64,000 bases of DNA from Aphanomyces cochlioides (GCA_019828595.1 JAHQRK010000014.1:248001-312000), one strand, 5' to 3'. Shown: positions 47,527 to 59,595, counted from the stretch's first letter. Notes: generated by a model from the letters alone, not told the origin. Program-made: numbers and translations.

Positions 47527-48930
47527 ATGCCCAACACGTGTTCTGTGGCGAAGAAACAAGACTGCGTCGTCGTTGTTGACCCGTTCTCGACGGGACTCTG
47601 TTTAGCTCAAGACGTCATGCAACGAGGATATGCTTGCATCGCAGTCTACAGTGAGACGGAAGAAGTGTTTGCAGATTGGATGGCGACCCTGTCCTCCGAA
47701 GTGCGCAAATCGTTTGCGGGTGAAGTATTCCACGATGGATCCGACATTTCAGATGCACAACTCGACCGTGTGATGCGAGATGTTCTCTCGTTTGGATTTA
47801 ACGTCGTGGGGGTGATTGTCGGGGCTGAACCTGGTGTTCACCTTTGTGACCGCCTTTCCGAAAAAATGCGCCTTGTCTCGAATGGATCTGCACAGTCTGA
47901 AGGCCGGCGCAACAAGTATGTTATGGGCGAAACCATTCGTGCGGCTGGCTTGCGCGCAGTCAAGCAATGTTTGGCATCTACGTTTGAAGAAGCTCAAGAA
48001 TTTGTTGTCAATGTACTCAAGCCCCAACCGTTCAAGGTTATCGTGAAGCCTGTGGACAGTGCTGGAAGTGACGATGTAACCCTGTGCAAAACGTTTGAAG
48101 ATATTCGCGACTGCTACCGCAATGTGATTGGAAAGATCAACCACTTGGGAATCGAAAACACTGCCCTGTTGGTGCAAGAATATCTTGAAGGCACTGAATA
48201 CGTCGTTGACACTGTGTCCCGACAGGGTGAACACAAAATTGTTGCCGTGTGGGAATATGACAAGCGTTCTGCCAACGGAGCTGCCTTTGTGTACTTTGGT
48301 GCTCACCTACGGGAAGCCAAAGGCAAGACTATCTTGTCGATTATTGACTACACCTGCAAAGTTCTTGACGCCCTTGGTATCAACAACGGGCCGGGCCACG
48401 CCGAAGTCAAGTATGTCCATGGTGAACCTTGTTTGATTGAAATTGGAGCTCGCTGCCATGGTCGCGAAGGCACAGATATGCCAATTCTAGATCGCTGTCA
48501 AGGCTACAACCAAGTGGATGCCACTGTCGACGCCTACTTTGACAAGGTTGCATTCGATGCACTACCAAAGATGCCAACGACGCTCAAGGCCCATGGAATC
48601 AAGACAACACTTGTTTCGTATGAGCATGGCGTGCTCCATTCTATGCCTGGACTATCGGAAATTGAAGCTATGGCTTCTTACGTTGACAAGAAAATTCGCC
48701 ACTCCGAGGGCGTGCGTATTGCCCCAACAATTGACATGTTCACTACCCCCGGTTGCGTGCTTATGGTGCATGCCGACTTGACCACATTGACACAAGACTA
48801 TGAACGCATCCGAGAACTCGAATTGAAAGGTCTCTACAAGCTCAAGAAGGAAGAACCGATAACAACCAAGAAGACCCCTCTATACAGCGCCGAGATGGAT
48901 GTTCGAACTGTGCAAGTCGCATCGTCGTAA
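47527..48930 (+). CDS. ATP-grasp ligase, carbamoyl-synthase-like
   Basis: Single exon, 467 aa. An N-terminal Rossmann-like preATP-grasp part (QDCVVVVDPFSTGLCLAQDV, FNVVGVIVGAEPG) leads to the ATP-grasp fold: FKVIVKPVDSAGSDDVTLC (nucleotide-binding loop), LVQEYLEGTEYVVDTVS and HAEVKYVHGEPCLIEIGARC followed by HGREG (metal-binding strand). The C-terminal lobe includes SMPGLSEIEAMASYV. Such enzymes form an amide or peptide bond through an acyl-phosphate; relatives include L-amino-acid ligases. The substrate cannot be told. The lack of introns, unlike most neighbours, and closest resemblance to bacterial-type dipeptide ligases hint at transfer from bacteria, but GC and codon use look local. Confidence 0.82.
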   Translation: MPNTCSVAKKQDCVVVVDPFSTGLCLAQDVMQRGYACIAVYSETEEVFADWMATLSSEVRKSFAGEVFHDGSDISDAQLDRVMRDVLSFGFNVVGVIVGAEPGVHLCDRLSEKMRLVSNGSAQSEGRRNKYVMGETIRAAGLRAVKQCLASTFEEAQEFVVNVLKPQPFKVIVKPVDSAGSDDVTLCKTFEDIRDCYRNVIGKINHLGIENTALLVQEYLEGTEYVVDTVSRQGEHKIVAVWEYDKRSANGAAFVYFGAHLREAKGKTILSIIDYTCKVLDALGINNGPGHAEVKYVHGEPCLIEIGARCHGREGTDMPILDRCQGYNQVDATVDAYFDKVAFDALPKMPTTLKAHGIKTTLVSYEHGVLHSMPGLSEIEAMASYVDKKIRHSEGVRIAPTIDMFTTPGCVLMVHADLTTLTQDYERIRELELKGLYKLKKEEPITTKKTPLYSAEMDVRTVQVASS

Positions 48931-49285
48931 ATGCAGCTTTGTCACTAGTTTTGCATCGATGGACTATCATATTTTATGTCAACCATCCTTCCTCGAGTCT
49001 TCGACGACCAACTACACTTCGAACAATCCATCGACGACAGTTACGTGATTCTAGCAAAAGCATAACAGTTACATATCCAATGGGTTCAACTTGGTCATTC
49101 TGAAATCTTTCAGATTCATTTCCTATCTTGATTGAATCTCCACCGTTTCATGACTCTCATAACTCGTCCAATCTGGACGTACGTACGATTGTACTGCAGA
49201 GCGTACATGACACTCGAAATCAACTTCAACAAGGCGAAATCATATTCTACAAGGGTCTACTTAAATATGCGAAGGTCATCAACTA
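48931..49285. other. Short intergenic gap
   Basis: Between convergent ATP-grasp and eIF4G-like genes; nothing recognised. Confidence 0.5.
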
Positions 49286-51033
49286 CTAGACGGATTGAGT
49301 GGTGGAGAGCACATCGACCACGTCTACGCGCTTGCGTATCCAGCCGCTGGACCGCGCTTCGATTGTCTACACAAAGAGCCATAGCTTACTCGATTTGAAG
49401 CCATTTTGACCACGCGTACCTCGTGAATAAGTGTCCGCAGTCGCGGTTGAATTTGATCGTGGCATGCCAGGCGATGCAAAGCGTCAAAGTATTCATCCAT
49501 CGTACGTCGAGAAGCTGGCGATGAGCCATCGAGCAAATCTCCAACCTATGAACGCTTAGCCACTGCTAAATGTAGACGGGGTTTGTACCAACTGGAGGAG
49601 TTGACAAGCTGCTTGGAGTACAGGTGGAGGTGGCAAAGTCTCCATGTCTGTGTCGAGCATCATACCGACGCAAACGTGCATGATATTTTCAGTGAGCAGT
49701 TGCCTGCAAGACATTCATAGCGTGCATTGGAGCAGTGTACCTTCGAAAGAGTTCGCCAATCAGGCCAACATTGCCGAGCATGCTCTGACGCCTCCATATC
49801 TAAAATGAGAGATAGAGCACAATTGAATGTCGACGTCGAATACCTCTTGTTCAGCTTCGGCGATCAATGCTTCGTAGCATTTCGTGAGCAAAATGCGGCG
49901 AAAATTGATCGTACGCGCGCCGTCTTTAAAGTCTGGCATGCTCTCAGACAGTCCAGAGCAGAATGGAGCGTAAAAGTTGCTAAAAGGAATATGAGCATGT
50001 AGCCACCTCTCCATGGCAGACCAGAGGTGTGGTGCACAGATTGCTCGGTCAAAGAGAACACCGACTACAGCCTGTAATGACGGCGTACACGTCACTGGAA
50101 TGTCGTGGAACCGATTGATCGTTGCTTCGACAGATTCATCAGGTCGAGACAGCTGATCCAGTAATCTATCATGTCGTTAGCATAATGTTTCTTGTTAACA
50201 ATGGTGTACGCATTGACTTTGTCCACAGCATCTTTAGCTTCCTGCTCTGGATTGTCCGTGGGTTTGTGGCGTGGTTTGGTCTTGGAATCGGCCTCAGATG
50301 CCTATGCTACATGAATAGTTGCATGGTAAACAATATTTTACCGAGGCAAAGTAAGCATAAGCATTCGGATCGTAATGAAGCGGTGGCTGGTGCGTAGCGG
50401 CTACTGCACGCTGTTTATCTCGCTTGGACTTTGTCTTTTCTTTCACAGCACCGCCACATATGGCATGCACTGCAGCAGCATCAAAATGAGGAGGTACATC
50501 ACTGCAAAATGGACGAAACTGCACATATTGAGCCTTGGCATGCCAATCGACAAAATACCTGGAGCAATTCCGCAATCGAATAATGTTGTCGACCGTTTAT
50601 GACACGTCCTGTCTAATTAGAGCATCACTCGGTCGATCCATAGCAAGCAATTTGCCTGTACCTGTGTTAATTGAGCAAGGCTTGTCACTGCTGACAATGC
50701 TTTCGATTCCTGCGTATCAAGCTATCACGTCATCGATCATTGGTTCGTAGACGTACAGAGGATAATGCAGGCGATGGAGACTCGACAGCGGGTGGTTTCA
50801 TTGCAGAACTAGGAGATATGCGTGCGCTTTTAGGTGTACTCGATACCGAATTCATGGCCACCGCGTTGCCGTTGGCTTTGGGTTTCTTTGCTCCTGGCGA
50901 TGGCGACGCGGATGGTGCCGCCGGTGGATCGATGGAAACCACGAAGCTAGATAGTCCGAACTGACTACTGAACTATTGTAGTACGAGCCTACCTTGGAAC
51001 AAACGCACCAGCGTTGGGATTCAATTTGGACAT
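49286..51033 (-). CDS. Compact eIF4G-like scaffold: PAM2, 4E-binding, MIF4G
   Basis: About ten exons with 36-50 nt introns. The first exon encodes MSKLNPNAGAFVPSF, a clear PAM2 motif that in other proteins binds the MLLE domain of poly(A)-binding protein. After a Pro/Ser/Ala linker and several exons comes RQHYSIAELLQFRPFCSD, containing Y-x4-L-L, the canonical eIF4E-binding motif, followed by the eIF4G-like FRPFCSDVPPHFD. The MIF4G domain then shows KVNALLDQLSRPDESV, LQAVVGVLFDRAICAPHL, ARTINFRRILLTKC, MLGNVGLIGELFRRQLLTEN and RTLIHETIEARSSGW with IRKRVD. Total about 400 aa, far smaller than animal eIF4G and nearer Paip1 in size. Likely a translation-initiation bridge between cap and poly(A) tail. 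Start and stop are firm; some middle introns were chosen by frame. Confidence 0.8.
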
Positions 51034-51609
51034 TCTGGACGGTGAGCGGCGGCGGCGGACTTGTTCGGTTGCGTGTGTTCTCTGAGACCACACCCAAGAC
51101 AAACTCAATCCGGATAAACCAGTTTATCCGGAGGACTGTAATAGAATGTACCGGATAAGAATAGTTATCCGGATTAGTCGAAGTGAAAAGGAAAGCCGAT
51201 CCTGCCCGTCGACGAGAAGACTACAGTTGCAGGACGGAGACTTAGCTGAAGGAGGTAAAAGCTTTAGGGCGAATGTCTTTCTCTAAGAGACTTAGCGGGG
51301 TTTTGTCTTGGAGTCTGAAAGAATATCGACAGCGCAACCGTTTTATCAATCTCGTTATCCGGATAAATGACCAGCGAAATATGGTGAATTCAAGCTGGGA
51401 AGGCATATATTTAGATCGCCCTGACCAGCATGGGTTTGTCAACTTAAGGCTTAAGAGGCGGAGAACTTAAGTGCTAGTAAGCGCTAAGTATGAGTTTGAT
51501 CTTTTAGAGGTTTCTCACGACTTGCTAATACTGGTTTTTCACAGTTTGATTGAAATCAAATTTCGCGCGCGAAATTTTCCGGATAAAGAATTCTATTTCA
51601 AAATTTCTC
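51034..51609. promoter_or_regulatory. Divergent promoter with repeated CCGGATA motifs
   Basis: Between the eIF4G-like and BRCT starts. ATCCGGATAAAC, TTTATCCGGA, ACCGGATAAG and TTATCCGGATTA lie at 51108-51175; TTATCCGGATAAAT at about 51355; TTTCCGGATAAAG at 51577-51589, 21 bp before the BRCT ATG. Confidence 0.6.
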
Positions 51610-53889
51610 ATGTCGAAGACAATGCGTCGAGGCGGTGGCGTCCTTCATGGCGTCAAATGCGTTGTGGATGTCCACATGTCGGCAGGAGACGTAGATGTCG
51701 ACTGCTCGGAAGCTGTAAGGAAGAAGCTTGAAGGTCTCGGCGCTAAGGTGGTGAAGAAGATCTCTAAGGACACCACCCATGTCGTGTGGCTCAATGGGAA
51801 TCGAAATGTGCGTGAGGATACATTGAAACGCGGCGAAGTCAAACTAGTTGGACCATTGTGGGTTGAAGCGTGTGCCCAGACAGCCACTCTTGTGCCTGAA
51901 ACGAAGTTCTTCCCTGTTGACTCGGCTAAAGAAGGAACACCGTTGTTGTCTGTAGCAGCAGAGAGAAAGAAGCGTCGCAGGTCGAGTTTGATGGAACCTC
52001 GACGAGAAGATGTCTTTGACGAAATGTCAACACCAAGCAAAAAAATACGACGAGTACATCCCATCAAACGCCGCCCGATGACTCATTGTCTCGTAGAAAA
52101 CACTCGACGCTATACCGCGACTCAATTTGACGCTCACTCCACAAGAACGCGTGAAAACTCGCCGCCTAAGTTTACCCCAGAGGTCTCAATCTTTTGATGG
52201 TATCCTTCAAATGCACGCTCTATTATTCATTGGTGCGATAGCGTCATCACAGTCGAGCCAAGTGCCATTACCTTCTGTCGACGAAGTTGAAGACAAACGC
52301 GGTATGATAAATTCTTACTCTGCATATCTAATTGACAGGAGTAGAAACTCCATCCAGTCGACGAAAAAGCACTGAGCCTGCTATTGTGTCTCCTCATGGT
52401 TCCTCTGAGAAAGTTGTTCCAGCGAAAACAAAGGTTTGTCAACCAACATCACAAAAATCTGAATCCATCTATTGTAGAAATGTGCCGCATGCACATTTGA
52501 AAATACTCGCAAGTCGAAAAATTGCAAGATATGTGGAACCCCCTTGCTGAACACACGACTATCGGTCGAATCTTTGTCCAAGCAGTCGATCTCTACGCCA
52601 AGCAAGAAATCGCCAAGCACCAAATTGTCAAACACCCCGAATATGAAGACTCCATCACCTGGAAAGACTCCACCGATTGGCAGGCCCAAGAGGGAGAGTG
52701 CAACAAAGGTTGTGGTTAAGCCGTCACCGACCATCCCTACCATCAAGGTGGCCAGCAAGGTATTTAAGTCTTTTGATTCCTGCCTACAGCAAAGTTAAAA
52801 TAGGCCCAACCTACACCAAGCAAGAAACCGCAAGCTCAGTCAGTATCAAATAAAGCACAACAATCGAGAAAGACACCCGTGAAAGTGGAGGAGAGTACTA
52901 AAAAGCAGAGTACCAAGCGTAAACCAACTGAATCAACTGATATTCGACGAGTAAAGTCCAAACATGAGCACAAACCCATCATAAAGCCTGCTTCGACAAC
53001 GAAACCAACGCAAAGTGCTAAGTCAGTCAAGGTGAACAAGTCGGCAGGCACCGCCACCACAATAAAACCAATCAAGTCGACAACCACAGCCACCACATCC
53101 AAGGTTATTGATTGCTGAATTTCTCGTCGCCTAATGTGTTGAGATAGACTAAGAAAGCCTCCCGTCGCGTGATTAGCATTAGCGGCGCGAACTTAGATAC
53201 AAGGTTGATTTTAGAAAGCACAATTCGTGAACTCGACACAAGCGGTACGAAATTACATCATACGTAAATGACCTTGAATAGGTCTTGGGGACAGCCAGAG
53301 CCAAATTGTCGATGATTTGGGAGCACCAGTAACGCATGTCGTTGTATCCGACGCATCTAAGCGCACATTGAAAATTCTCTTTGGCTTGGCCCAAGGCGCG
53401 TGGATTGTGTCAGATGCGTGGGTCTTTTCGTCCCTGGAGGCCAAGAAATGGCTGGACGAGAAAGATTTCTTGCTGGAGCAGTACCCCAAGCGTTCGGTAG
53501 ATCATTTTTTCGTCCGTTTGATTGACTTTTTGTGCTGTAGAAGCTAAAATTACTTGACGGCAAGACTGTCTACATTGGAAGTGGCGTTGAACCTCCAAGG
53601 TCGACTCTAAAGATGCTCATTGCTGCTGCTGGCGGTCAAGTAAGTTGGCCAAGAGCTTGCTGTGTCTTGACATCTCCTTTTAGATTTGTACACAACTATC
53701 CCAAGCCAGTATCTGCATTGGCAAAGATGCTGCATTGGCACGTCGAGCTAAATTAGCCAACTTATCGATGGTTTCTCCAAAGGTACGACTACTGCCGCTT
53801 GATTTTTCACGTCTAATGGTTCCTATTTCTAGTGGCTCTTCGATAGTTTGGTTGCTGGCGTCTTGGAACCAACCGAGCGCGAAGAATAA
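51610..53889 (+). CDS. Microcephalin-like three-BRCT protein (MCPH1)
   Basis: The N-terminal BRCT domain reads LHGVKCVVDVHMS, KKLEGLGAKVVKKISKDTTH, VVWLNGNR and VKLVGPLWVEACAQ. A long Lys/Ser/Thr-rich linker follows (TPSKKIRRVHPIKRRP, KTTKPTQS-type stretches), with several introns not fully resolved. The C-terminal BRCT pair has THVVVSDASKRTLKILFGLA, WIVSDAWVFSSLEAKKWLDE, then KLLDGKTVYIGSGVEPPRST and ICTQLSQASICIGKDA, WLFDSLVAGVLEP. The layout of one N-terminal plus two C-terminal BRCT domains, with SDASKRTLKIL close to microcephalin SDPKRTLKVL, points to MCPH1, a DNA-damage and chromosome-condensation factor. The start is 21 bp downstream of a CCGGATA motif. Confidence 0.8.
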
Positions 53890-54259
53890 TTTGAATAATG
53901 ATGTGCAGTGTCTAGGTTACATTTTCAATCCATTGGCAATGGACGACGCAAATGAACTGCGTCCTCCATGCACTGATGGACTGGCTCGCCCATGCGTTCC
54001 CCATGCGTCATGGGCAGCATCTCCTCCCGTCCAAAAAACTAGAAAGCACACCATGAGCTGTCAAGACGCAAGATGAAATTTCGTACAAGTATTGTCGGAC
54101 GTGTCGAAGAGTTGGTGCTGCGTGAAGCAGGCGACGCATAATTTATGCTTGGACGCTTTCGTGATCCGCCGCATGCACTTGGAGCAAATCGTCTACATGT
54201 CGACAATATTGGTGATGGAGATCCTGTGAAGACTTACTTGATGACAGGTTTCGCACTCT
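53890..54259. other. Short gap between convergent genes
   Basis: Contains small open frames (from 53938 and 54145) without recognised domains. Nothing called. Confidence 0.4.
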
Positions 54260-55236
54260 TCAGCACGTCGGAAGAGATGAAAGCGCTTGGAGCAAAGGGT
54301 GCAATGCGTTCGTTTCAAGCTGTCTGAGATCTACGTAGCAGTTTTTGTCAAGAATGTCATGGAGCTGTCGGCGCACCTCAATGTCTTCAGTCTGTGATGT
54401 GATTGAGAGCGGCGACGACATGACATTGGAGCCTTCGCTGTTGCGCTGCGATAGCCGCATCGAGTGGCGGTACACTTGGAGACGTTCATTGAGCGTGTCA
54501 AAGTGCTTGAACATGCCACGGATCATCGACTTGACGAACAATTTGGACGTGATCGACGTCTTCTTGTCGCAGAGGAGCATGATGTTTGCCCGAGAGACGC
54601 CGTCCGTGTGGTCGTGGTAGACGACAATACCTGAATTCTCAATTTGGCCGCGGATATATCCGTGCGATTCAAAGAGCGACGGCGCGCTACGATGGTCGAT
54701 CGAATGGATGCATCGTGCCCAACCCGTTCGACCATGTGCATCTTGGAACGAGTCCAAGTACTACAATGAGAAGAGTCAATTGCATGGAGAAGAGTCCAAT
54801 CTACCTCCAGGACGACAAAATCGCGCGGCTTGACCATCGGCAGCGTCGACTCCATGGCGAACCATCGCAAGGCGAGATAGTGATGTGGATGATCTGGCGT
54901 TGGGACTTCAAGCGTGTAGAGCAATTTCGTGTCAATGCACTGGTTCACGCGGCAATACTTATCGCGCGACGTCATGGCCGCGAGATGGTACGCGCTCACA
55001 TCGCCCACGGTGCATCCTTTGATGTTGGTCGTGCCGTGGAACAGCGACGCATGTGGCAGACTGATAGATTTGTTGTTGGCCGAGCGGAAGAGCGTCCCCT
55101 TGGGTCCAATAAGTCGTGTGCTCTCGACAAAGTCGTGGAAGGCTCGCGACGCAATGTCCACGAGCATTTCCTGCTCTTCAATCGAGAGCTGCGGCGACGT
55201 AAAGATAGAATTGGACGGCGACATGACTTGCATCAT
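54260..55236 (-). CDS. START-like lipid-binding domain protein
   Basis: Two exons joined across a 45 nt intron near 54762-54807 (FVVLE/YLDSFQDAHGRTGW), about 310 aa. The pattern GDVSAYHLAAMTSRDKYC, LLYTLEVPTPDHPHHYLALR, WFAMESTLPMVKPRDFVVLE, RGQIENSGIVVYH and SKLFVKSMIRGMFKHFDTLN follows the START-like family that is much expanded in oomycetes. These bind lipids, often beside FYVE fingers; no finger is seen here. The N-terminal helix LSIEEQEMLVDIASRAFHDF is typical of the family. The first of two adjacent Met codons is taken as start. The C-terminal 60 residues (DILDKNCYVDLRQLETNALH) are not conserved by eye. Confidence 0.75.
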
Positions 55237-57606
55237 GATGGACGATCAACGAAGGCGCGGCAATGGCACCGAGACGCAATTGGAAACTGCTCGAGTCGTC
55301 CTTGTGGACTTGAATCGATGGAGCCAGCATTCAACAGGATCGAAAGGAGCGACGACGTGCAATGCACGACGACAGACTCTACCATCTCATGTAATTTGCA
55401 TCGTCCATTTTTGAGCTTATTAACTACCAGAGACCTTAGAACATATATCCTTTATAAATAAATATATTTGATGTGTACTTTTACTTGTATAATCACGCAT
55501 TTAGTACTGTCAGAATTAATATTTTGCAAAATACAATTATCTATAGGTGTCATATGTTGGTGGCGTTCTCTGTCAAAGCCACGCACGACAGGAATGGCTG
55601 GAAAGCCGTGCGTCTTTCTCGACGCTGTGGCTGCAATGCGCTTCCGTGGGCATGCCTGTATATTGCGACAGCGCCATCGGAAAGCACAGCGTGCGGGGGA
55701 CTGTCGTTGTAGAAATGTTAGTGCTCGAGCTACCTAATATTCGATGAGTCACAAGAGTCGATCGAGAGCGTGAGTCGTGCTGCTTTCAAAGCGCGCTTGG
55801 GGAATTGTTTATGCCCTTGATTCAGATGACTCAGGAGCTCGCGTCTGGACCTCCGTGACGTGAGCTGTCGTGTCCTTGTGCTTCGCTGGAAATCCATCTC
55901 ACATCTTTCCATCCTCATCGTGCGTTGTGCACAGTTGAAGATCCTCGCAGCTCATACTGTACTTTTTTCGCGAACAAAATCACCGAGAGTCGAGCAGCCT
56001 CTTGCATTCGACGGCTCTTGGTTGAAAGAGTGCGTCGTCGCTTAAATGTCTTTCCTGCTATCGTGCTGCGTCAGGCTGCCTGTCTTTCCTCATGCACCGC
56101 CGGAATGCATTCGCGTTTTTATGCGTTCGTATGTTCATGTGGTTTCCTGAGAATAAGCCACTCATGTGGATGCAAATGTCAACTTTAATCTTGTGGAATC
56201 CCCATGAGATTCTGCCACCTAGGGTGGAGGAATCGGCAGTTTGGCATTTACACGCACGTGTTAATAACACGTGTTAATGCACTGCAACCCGGAGAGCCAC
56301 ACATTAACCTTGTTTATATAAGCGACCAACAACTACATGAATACGTGCAAAAAGTAAACCTTCATTGAGAAGACTCTTTGGGAAGCATCAAATGCATTGT
56401 TTGTCGGATTGCATTTGATGAAAAGGGGCTACCCCCCCCCAGTTAACGTTATTGTCAAGTTGCATTGCATATCCAACAATTGCCATCAGTGACAGAGCAT
56501 GACCACAGAAATTGACGCATTTAGCACGACTCGTAGAATGGTCTTCATCATAGTGATTCCACACCACACTGCGCTGTTCATTTTTCATTGACAAAGACAA
56601 CGGAAGAATGAAGAGAACTGACGAAAGGCGACCGGTCAAAGGCAAAACCACATCCGGAACTTATCCGGCGTGCGTGTAAACCAGGAGGAATTTGTACACA
56701 CGTGTAAACACGTGCAAGTGTAAAACAACGTGTGAACCTCCACCCTACTGCCACCCTCTATTCCCCCTCGCGCGCATGTTTCTGACGTAGGAACAGGTGC
56801 TGCATGGCTTGACAGTAGAGTTCGCTACTTTACGTATAGTAGAATTTTACTTTACGTTCATTTCACGTTAGTGTACAAGTAGGTGTGTATGTTAAGTATT
56901 CAAAGGCTGACCAAATGCAAAAGTATTCGTTTGAATATACACTTCTTAACACAAGTCATTCTTTTGTCTCTTCTTCTTCATCACTCTCGCAAGCATCGCT
57001 TTCATAACCCATCATGACATCTACGACGCCATCACATGTAACGTTAGTGAAATGAGAGTTCATGTAGAGGTGGACAAGTTTCGTCACCTTGTCAGGGCTC
57101 AGAGGAAGTACTGTAGTTGATGGACTCTGAATCGTCATTGCCATCGATCGGATCGAACCCGGGACCATGGTTATGGTGGTTTAGAGTCATAACTATTGCA
57201 CCAAATTGAACCACATATCTGAAGTGCGGAAAAATTTGTTGTGCTCATCCTCAAAAATATACGTATGGTGAAAGAAATGTAAAGTAAGAATTACTTTACA
57301 TTACTTTACGTATAATTTTGTATAGTGTTTGTGCAGTGTAAAGTGTTGAAGGCGCACTCTACTTGACAGCATCATATCATCCCCTGGATGCTCAACGCGC
57401 AAGGGCGGATGTTAGCTCCATCGTTAGCTTCAAGATGAGGCTTTGATGGAGAGATGGCTTGACGAAATAGTTGGAAAGGGGACCTTGCCCAACTGATTCC
57501 CCCATGAGCTCTTTGAAGCTGTTGAGATAGTATGGGCTAAAGCAGTAGACTGATCGACACAGTTCATCATCATACGAGGTGCTCCATCATTAGCCTGTCT
57601 GCCGAA
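55237..57606. other. Intergenic, 2.4 kb, palindromes and repeats
   Basis: No supported gene. Notable: tandem AACACGTGTT-type palindromes (56252-56276), a run of ten C (56432-56441), CCGGA motifs (56653-56668), the hairpin ATGTAAAGTAA...TTACTTTACAT (57277-57301), CTTTACGTATA words at 56829 and 57305, and a minus frame at 56956-57168 ending in an acidic stretch (ESDACESDEEEETKE) that may be chance. Confidence 0.5.
57277..57301. repeat. Perfect hairpin
   Basis: Arms ATGTAAAGTAA and TTACTTTACAT with a 3 nt loop. The same TTACTTTAC words recur immediately 3' and near 4373 and 56850. Confidence 0.65.
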
Positions 57607-59201
57607 TTACTCGGCTGTTGAAAATTGGACTTGGACTTGGAGCGACATGTCACCCACGTAGACTGGATCCGTGATAGTCAAGAGGGCGTCGTGGTCGACC
57701 AACGTGGAAAGAGGCTTGTCCAAGTTGCCTTTCGTGGCTTCGTACAATGCAGGAGGATTTGGCATGAAGAGGCTTCCTTTGCCAGAACTCAGTGCTGGCC
57801 TTGTCAAGCGGAAGGTTTCCTTGAGCTGCTCAATGACATCGCCCAACGTCGTGTTTGGATGGAATTGAATCTTGTGGGTCTCGGTCGCGCAGACACCACA
57901 CGTTGCTTTTTTCTACGTCGTCGAGTCTCAGATTTATCGAGGGCTCTTGTTCGTACCTCGTACACAAACGTGTGGCTGTAAATGCCCGTCGTTCCCATAT
58001 GCATGTGATAGTTATTCATCGTTTGGCTGCAGTACGACATAGCTTTCAACGCTTCATGGACACACATGGCCGAGATAATCTACAACGGCAATCAAATTCT
58101 AAAGCGCCGAATGCAAACCATACCGCGTTTGTCGACGCCACGGCTGGAATGATATTCTTCACGACACCCAAAGTGTGCGAGTACGTCACACCTGGGATGT
58201 TAAATTGGTTCGCGCGTGCTTCGGCTTGCTTGAAGACCCATTGCATGTGTTCTGGTGAGTCTGTGTCCATCTTTGTGTCAGGGAAATGCTTGGGCCACAA
58301 GACAATCAAGGCATACGAAATGCAATGCGAGGGTTGGCGTGGGGTTTCGGCAATGGTGCAGAGGGGAAACGAAGTTGGTGGTGGAAATGCATCCAACGAG
58401 CATTCAAAGCACGATGTAATTCGAGGGAGAATCACACGCGCTTGGCCTTTGAAGCCTTCCGTGCCACCGTCAATAAATGGAATGACAGTGCTACAATAGT
58501 GCTCCAGTTATACCATGAAGGAAGTGGTTGGGAGCAAACCTTGGATCAATGTCGCCATCTTCATCAAATTCAACCAACGAAACCAGGACAGAATTTAAGT
58601 AGCGACGCGCGTCAATGTTATCGAGGCCAGAAATGACGAGCTTGAAGCTGCTGTAGAACGAGGCGTCGAGTGTTTTCAAGTTGCAATAATGAGGTGTCAC
58701 CTACATACACAATTCAATCTTGCATTCTTAGTTTTTCCTTGAAACCTTAACACCATCCACGCGTTGGTTGATGAAATTGGCAGCGACGGTGGCTTTGGGT
58801 TGGCCCACATCGGCACGACGAAACAGAAATTGACGGTTCAAATTCGACACATCGATCGTGTCCATATCCACGACGTGAATATCGGTGAACCCAGAGAACG
58901 CCAAATCTTTCAAGATTTCGCATCCCAATCCACCAGCCCCCAAGACGAGCACTTTCGCCTCGTTCTTGAGAAAGGCTGCCGTTGCTTGACCAGCGACAAA
59001 TTCACCAAGGCCCATTTCTTCGTTGGTTTCATTTCCAAATGGTGTCGCGCGGAAGAGCAAGCGGTTCAAGTCCCAGTTACGCTCGTTTCGTCGCCGTCCC
59101 ACTTGCATGTTGGTCTTGAGCTTCTTCCCCACAGGCGATTCTCCAATGTCGACGACCTCACTCGACGGCATACAGACACTCTGCATGTGGGACGAAATCA
59201 T
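57607..59201 (-). CDS. UBA3: NEDD8-activating enzyme E1 catalytic subunit (UBA3)
   Basis: The product, with its partner APPBP1, adenylates NEDD8 and forms a thioester before transfer to UBC12. Exons in order give [40 protein letters not shown] (nucleotide loop), [40 protein letters not shown]. After an intron come [20 protein letters not shown] (catalytic Cys region), [33 protein letters not shown] and [15 protein letters not shown]. The last part [20 protein letters not shown] through [16 protein letters not shown] is the ubiquitin-fold E2-binding domain. The order and wording match UBA3 rather than UBA2. Introns in the middle were not all delimited. Three CCGGATA-type motifs sit at the start codon and upstream. 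Confidence 0.92.
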
Positions 59202-59255
59202 CCGGATATTTAATTATACGGATTGAGAAAATCCGGATAACGATATCCGGATAGT
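59199..59255. promoter_or_regulatory. CCGGATA motif cluster at UBA3 start
   Basis: CATCCGGATATT (overlapping the start codon), AATCCGGATAAC and ATATCCGGATAG within 57 bp. The rest of the gap to 59595 has one unassigned minus frame (59274-59465, ends FPEKARVQWVIQIRK). Confidence 0.55.
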
Positions 59256-59595
59256 TCTGTGCGGTCAAATCAATCATTTTCGAATTTGAATCACCCATTG
59301 CACTCGCGCCTTTTCTGGAAAGGCGGCGGTGGGACGGCCGCGCAAGAAAGGGCAGACGAGTTCTTCAAGAACCAACCATATCGACTTGACTCGCTCGTGG
59401 TTCGACGCCAATGCTGCATTGAATAAGTTCTCCAGTGGCTCAATAGAGGTGCAGTGAGGTGACATCCGATAATCCCAAAATCAACCCTGCCTGAACCCTG
59501 TGCCAGACGCATGTCTTGGAAAAGGCTGGTGTGGAGAAGCGATAAGGAATCAAGAATAAACAAGAATTTCCAACGAAATCAAATGGTGGAAAGAA

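Noticed and set aside
57125..57215. tRNA gene on the minus strand, suggested by GGTTCGATCC resembling a B box
   Set aside because: The T stem does not pair (CCGGG against CGATC), the anticodon stem is not 5 bp, and no matching acceptor stem is seen; at most a degraded tRNA-derived fragment.
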